Both the position numbers and the translations under genes were made by a program. Under the pieces are notes generated by a model. It had not been told where the DNA came from, did no database searches, and saw only the letters and a list, made by a program, of their open reading frames with translations. From an uncultured Chlamydiae bacterium (lineage in GTDB: Bacteria > Chlamydiota > Chlamydiia > Chlamydiales > SM23-39), in assembly GCA_903909295.1 (NCBI GenBank), contig CAIVVG010000067.1, positions 1 to 8,150 of the forward strand: a stretch of 8,150 bases of DNA. Reading direction: 5' to 3'. Position 1 is the first letter of the stretch, and every line of letters starts with the position of its first letter. Shown here piece after piece: positions 6,914 to 8,150 of this stretch.

Positions 6914-7122
6914 CAATGCTCATACCCACAGTAGCCGCAGGTATCTTCCCAGAAGAAGTTTTCATATCCACAGCGGGGACATTCCCATTGGAAGAGACTT
7001 GCGTTTTTGTCTGTGGTATCTTTAGGAAGGTATAGTCTCCCAGAATCATTTCCATGAGCAGCAAATGCCACCTGCATAGAAATAGTCATAGCAAGAACAA
7101 AAAATAAAAACCACTTTTGCAC
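6913..7122 (-). CDS. Small predicted secreted zinc-finger protein (RanBP2/NZF-like)
   Basis: A 69-residue protein beginning at GTG 7122, chosen because AAGGAG lies 5 nt upstream. A longer reading from 7170 would run through the dispersed repeat and has no such site. Residues 1-21 form a textbook signal peptide: Lys3, a hydrophobic core FLFFVLAMTI, and AFA before Ala22. The mature part is a polar linker and one finger: W46-x-C48-x2-C51-x3-N55-x6-C62-x2-C65. This exactly fits the W-x-C-x(2-4)-C-x3-N-x6-C-x2-C spacing of RanBP2/NZF fingers, which bind ubiquitin or RNA in eukaryotes; the Thr-Phe pair of ubiquitin-binding NZFs is replaced by Gly-Tyr (52-53). It may instead be a simple two-knuckle zinc ribbon (CPRCGYEN / CGYCGYEH). 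The TGATG overlap with the next gene suggests a joint job. Role unknown. Confidence 0.8.
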   Translation of the reverse strand: MQKWFLFFVLAMTISMQVAFAAHGNDSGRLYLPKDTTDKNASLFQWECPRCGYENFFWEDTCGYCGYEH

Positions 7123-7127
7123 ACAGA

Positions 7128-7133
7128 CTCCTT
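7128..7133 (-). promoter_or_regulatory. Ribosome binding site of the zinc-finger gene
   Basis: A full AAGGAG on the - strand, 5 nt before GTG 7122. It is the strongest ribosome site in the window and decides the start, which in turn reveals a clean signal peptide. Confidence 0.75.
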
Positions 7134-7152
7134 GGTTGAAAAAACAAGGTAA

Positions 7153-7189
7153 CGCAACCGCTGTGGGCATCGCAAGAAAAATTTTAACC
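7153..7189. repeat. Dispersed repeat, copy 2 (upstream of the zinc-finger gene)
   Basis: Same orientation as the copy at 5974-6010, with 35 of 37 positions identical. It runs directly into a hairpin-forming tract (7186-7229) made of short GAG/ACCG motifs. Like copy 1, it occupies the spacer just before a - strand gene start. Confidence 0.85.
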
Positions 7190-7229
7190 GCTGAGCTTGA
7201 CCGAGAGCACCGAGGTGTGCTCGGTGGTT
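7177..7229 (-). terminator. Possible rho-independent terminator after the glycoside-hydrolase-like gene
   Basis: Starting 7 nt after the stop at 7237, the - strand can pair 7229-7219 with 7196-7186 (9 of 11 positions), followed by AAAA and five T's (7181-7177). An alternative tight hairpin, CACCGAG-CACAC-CTCGGTG (7226-7208, 7-bp stem), uses the same left arm. The T-run is short and begins 4 nt after the stem, so this is a weak terminator candidate; it may only be structure belonging to the repeat element. Confidence 0.35.
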
Positions 7230-7236
7230 TAATTCC

Positions 7237-8150
7237 CTACTTCTGGAAGCGATCTAACAAATATGTCTTCCCAGCCTCTAACAGCAGGGGCTCGGTCGCC
7301 TCATGAACTTTCCCACCACAGCGGAATCGGTGGAGCGCTTTTTGGAGCTCCAAAATAACCTCTCCCGAAGTCGTCACTTGGAATACTGCGCGCCGGAGCA
7401 TCTTCTTCGACCACTCGAAATCGAGCGTTCCGACTCCTGGCACCTGCAGGCCGATAAAGCGCCCTTGGTGCAGTTCGGTTGGCAACTTGGGCAAGAGGGC
7501 CAAACGGCGGTCTTTTTGCTCAAAGAAGAGGCTCCGAATCCGTTTCCCTCCCTCTTGGATGAGCCAAGCGGGGTCCCCAGAAACGGGGGCATCTGGAATG
7601 AGCCCCTGATATTCATCGTCTCGAAGGCGGGGCACTAAGATGCCGTGAAAACCCACTTTGAGGAGTGTGCTCAAGGCTTCGGGCATCGGATACGAGGCGG
7701 GCGCAATCCGGGGGATTTTTTGGCTTAAACAGTAGAGGACCGGGAGCTGCTCTGCCAGACCCCCTGCCGTACGGATCCGATCCCAGTTGAGCTGTTTGTG
7801 ACTGCCCAAACTCAGCCTCTCTACATGAGGAGCGATATAAAGGGAGATCTCCTTAAAAAGGGTCTCCTCAAAATCGATCCCCCGCTCTCCCCGAATCATA
7901 AACCCTCGGTCAAAGGCCTTGATGCAAAGGCGGTAAAAACCCTCTTTCGCCTTCCCGAAGACGAAGACGGCATTGCGCTCTAGATCTTGTTCAAGAGTAA
8001 ACCCCTCGACAGGGCCCGTCAGCGGAAGAGGATAGACCTCACCGGCCACCTCGATACGAGTGGGAAAAGCCCTCACTACTTCGGTGGTGCCTGGAATTAA
8101 ACACATCGCTCCCGGCACATGGGAAAAAGGGCGTAGTTTTTGACGAATCG
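7237..8150 (-). CDS. Glycoside-hydrolase-like protein, C-terminal part, 5' end outside window
   Basis: About 304 codons are visible and the frame stays open to the right edge. The GTG at 8118 is internal to a longer frame (RQKLRPFSHVPGAMCL), so the true start lies outside. A beta-rich stretch with IPGTTEVVRAFPTRIEV comes first, then LSLGSHKQLNWDRIR and a helical part. The end has LALLPKLPTELHQGRFIGL (numbered from 8118: 206-224), then LDFEWSKKMLRRAVFQ (232-247) and a small beta tail. The 'LLP.LP....G...GL......D.EW....L..A' pattern resembles the C-terminal region of GH95 and related (alpha/alpha)6-barrel glycosidases. That comparison is from memory, and catalytic residues would lie mostly outside or cannot be named. 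No signal peptide can be judged. Closeness to glgB fits a carbohydrate role. A chlamydia-specific non-enzymatic homologue is the main alternative. Confidence 0.75.
   Translation of the reverse strand, partial: IRQKLRPFSHVPGAMCLIPGTTEVVRAFPTRIEVAGEVYPLPLTGPVEGFTLEQDLERNAVFVFGKAKEGFYRLCIKAFDRGFMIRGERGIDFEETLFKEISLYIAPHVERLSLGSHKQLNWDRIRTAGGLAEQLPVLYCLSQKIPRIAPASYPMPEALSTLLKVGFHGILVPRLRDDEYQGLIPDAPVSGDPAWLIQEGGKRIRSLFFEQKDRRLALLPKLPTELHQGRFIGLQVPGVGTLDFEWSKKMLRRAVFQVTTSGEVILELQKALHRFRCGGKVHEATEPLLLEAGKTYLLDRFQK

Noticed and set aside
6822..7064. A - strand frame of 80 codons overlapping the zinc-finger gene and the next gene
   Set aside because: It straddles two well-supported genes in another frame, lacks a ribosome site and loses the signal peptide and Cys motif.
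7123..7170. N-terminal extension of the zinc-finger protein starting at ATG 7170
   Set aside because: The extension is encoded by the dispersed repeat, has no ribosome site and would bury the signal peptide; GTG 7122 has AAGGAG at 5 nt.
7186..7229. Short repeated ACCGAG/GAGCACC units that might suggest a CRISPR-like array
   Set aside because: The units are 6-8 nt, irregular and mutually complementary; they form hairpins and have no regular spacers.

Overview
The window looks like chromosomal DNA from a member of the Chlamydiae outside the classical Chlamydia genus (an environmental, Parachlamydiales-type lineage). The reasons are a eukaryotic-type Ser/Thr kinase gene directly beside the NAD-dependent DNA ligase gene (as I remember, pkn1 and dnlJ are also neighbours in Chlamydia trachomatis), a complete bacterial glycogen branching enzyme, and several exported proteins of no recognised family. 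This placement is an inference; no rRNA or other decisive marker is present. The genes are of balanced base composition and the spacers are AT-rich. I see no tRNA, rRNA, CRISPR array or transposase.

Layout: one gene lies on the + strand at the left edge (2-583, cut off by the edge; a degenerate 2H/'Swiss Army Knife' phosphoesterase-like protein). Everything else is on the - strand, read from right to left. First comes the 3' part of a glycoside-hydrolase-like gene cut off by the right edge (7237-8150). A small predicted secreted zinc-finger protein follows (6913-7122), joined by a TGATG stop/start overlap to an exported protein of unknown function (6050-6913). Next are glgB (4119-5960) and ligA (2147-4126), with an 8-nt overlap. 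Then come an 81-residue orphan gene (1843-2088) and the Ser/Thr kinase (558-1757). The kinase gene runs head-on into the + strand gene and overlaps its end by 26 bp.

How the genes work together: the glycoside-hydrolase-like gene and glgB suggest an alpha-glucan or other carbohydrate theme. glgB and ligA appear translationally coupled although their functions are unrelated. The strongest promoter candidate is at the end of ligA (-35 TTGATT, 17 nt, -10 TATAAT). It would drive the 81-residue gene and perhaps the kinase, and an 8-bp-arm dyad overlaps its expected start point. A nearly identical 37-nt non-coding repeat occurs twice (5974-6010 and 7153-7189), each copy just upstream of a - strand gene.

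The most interesting items are the secreted 69-residue protein whose C-terminus exactly fits the RanBP2/NZF zinc-finger spacing, with its coupled partner; the paired dispersed repeats; the orphan gene with its own promoter and dyad next to a kinase with a Ser/Pro-rich leader; and the 2H-like protein that has lost the Ser/Thr of both catalytic motifs.
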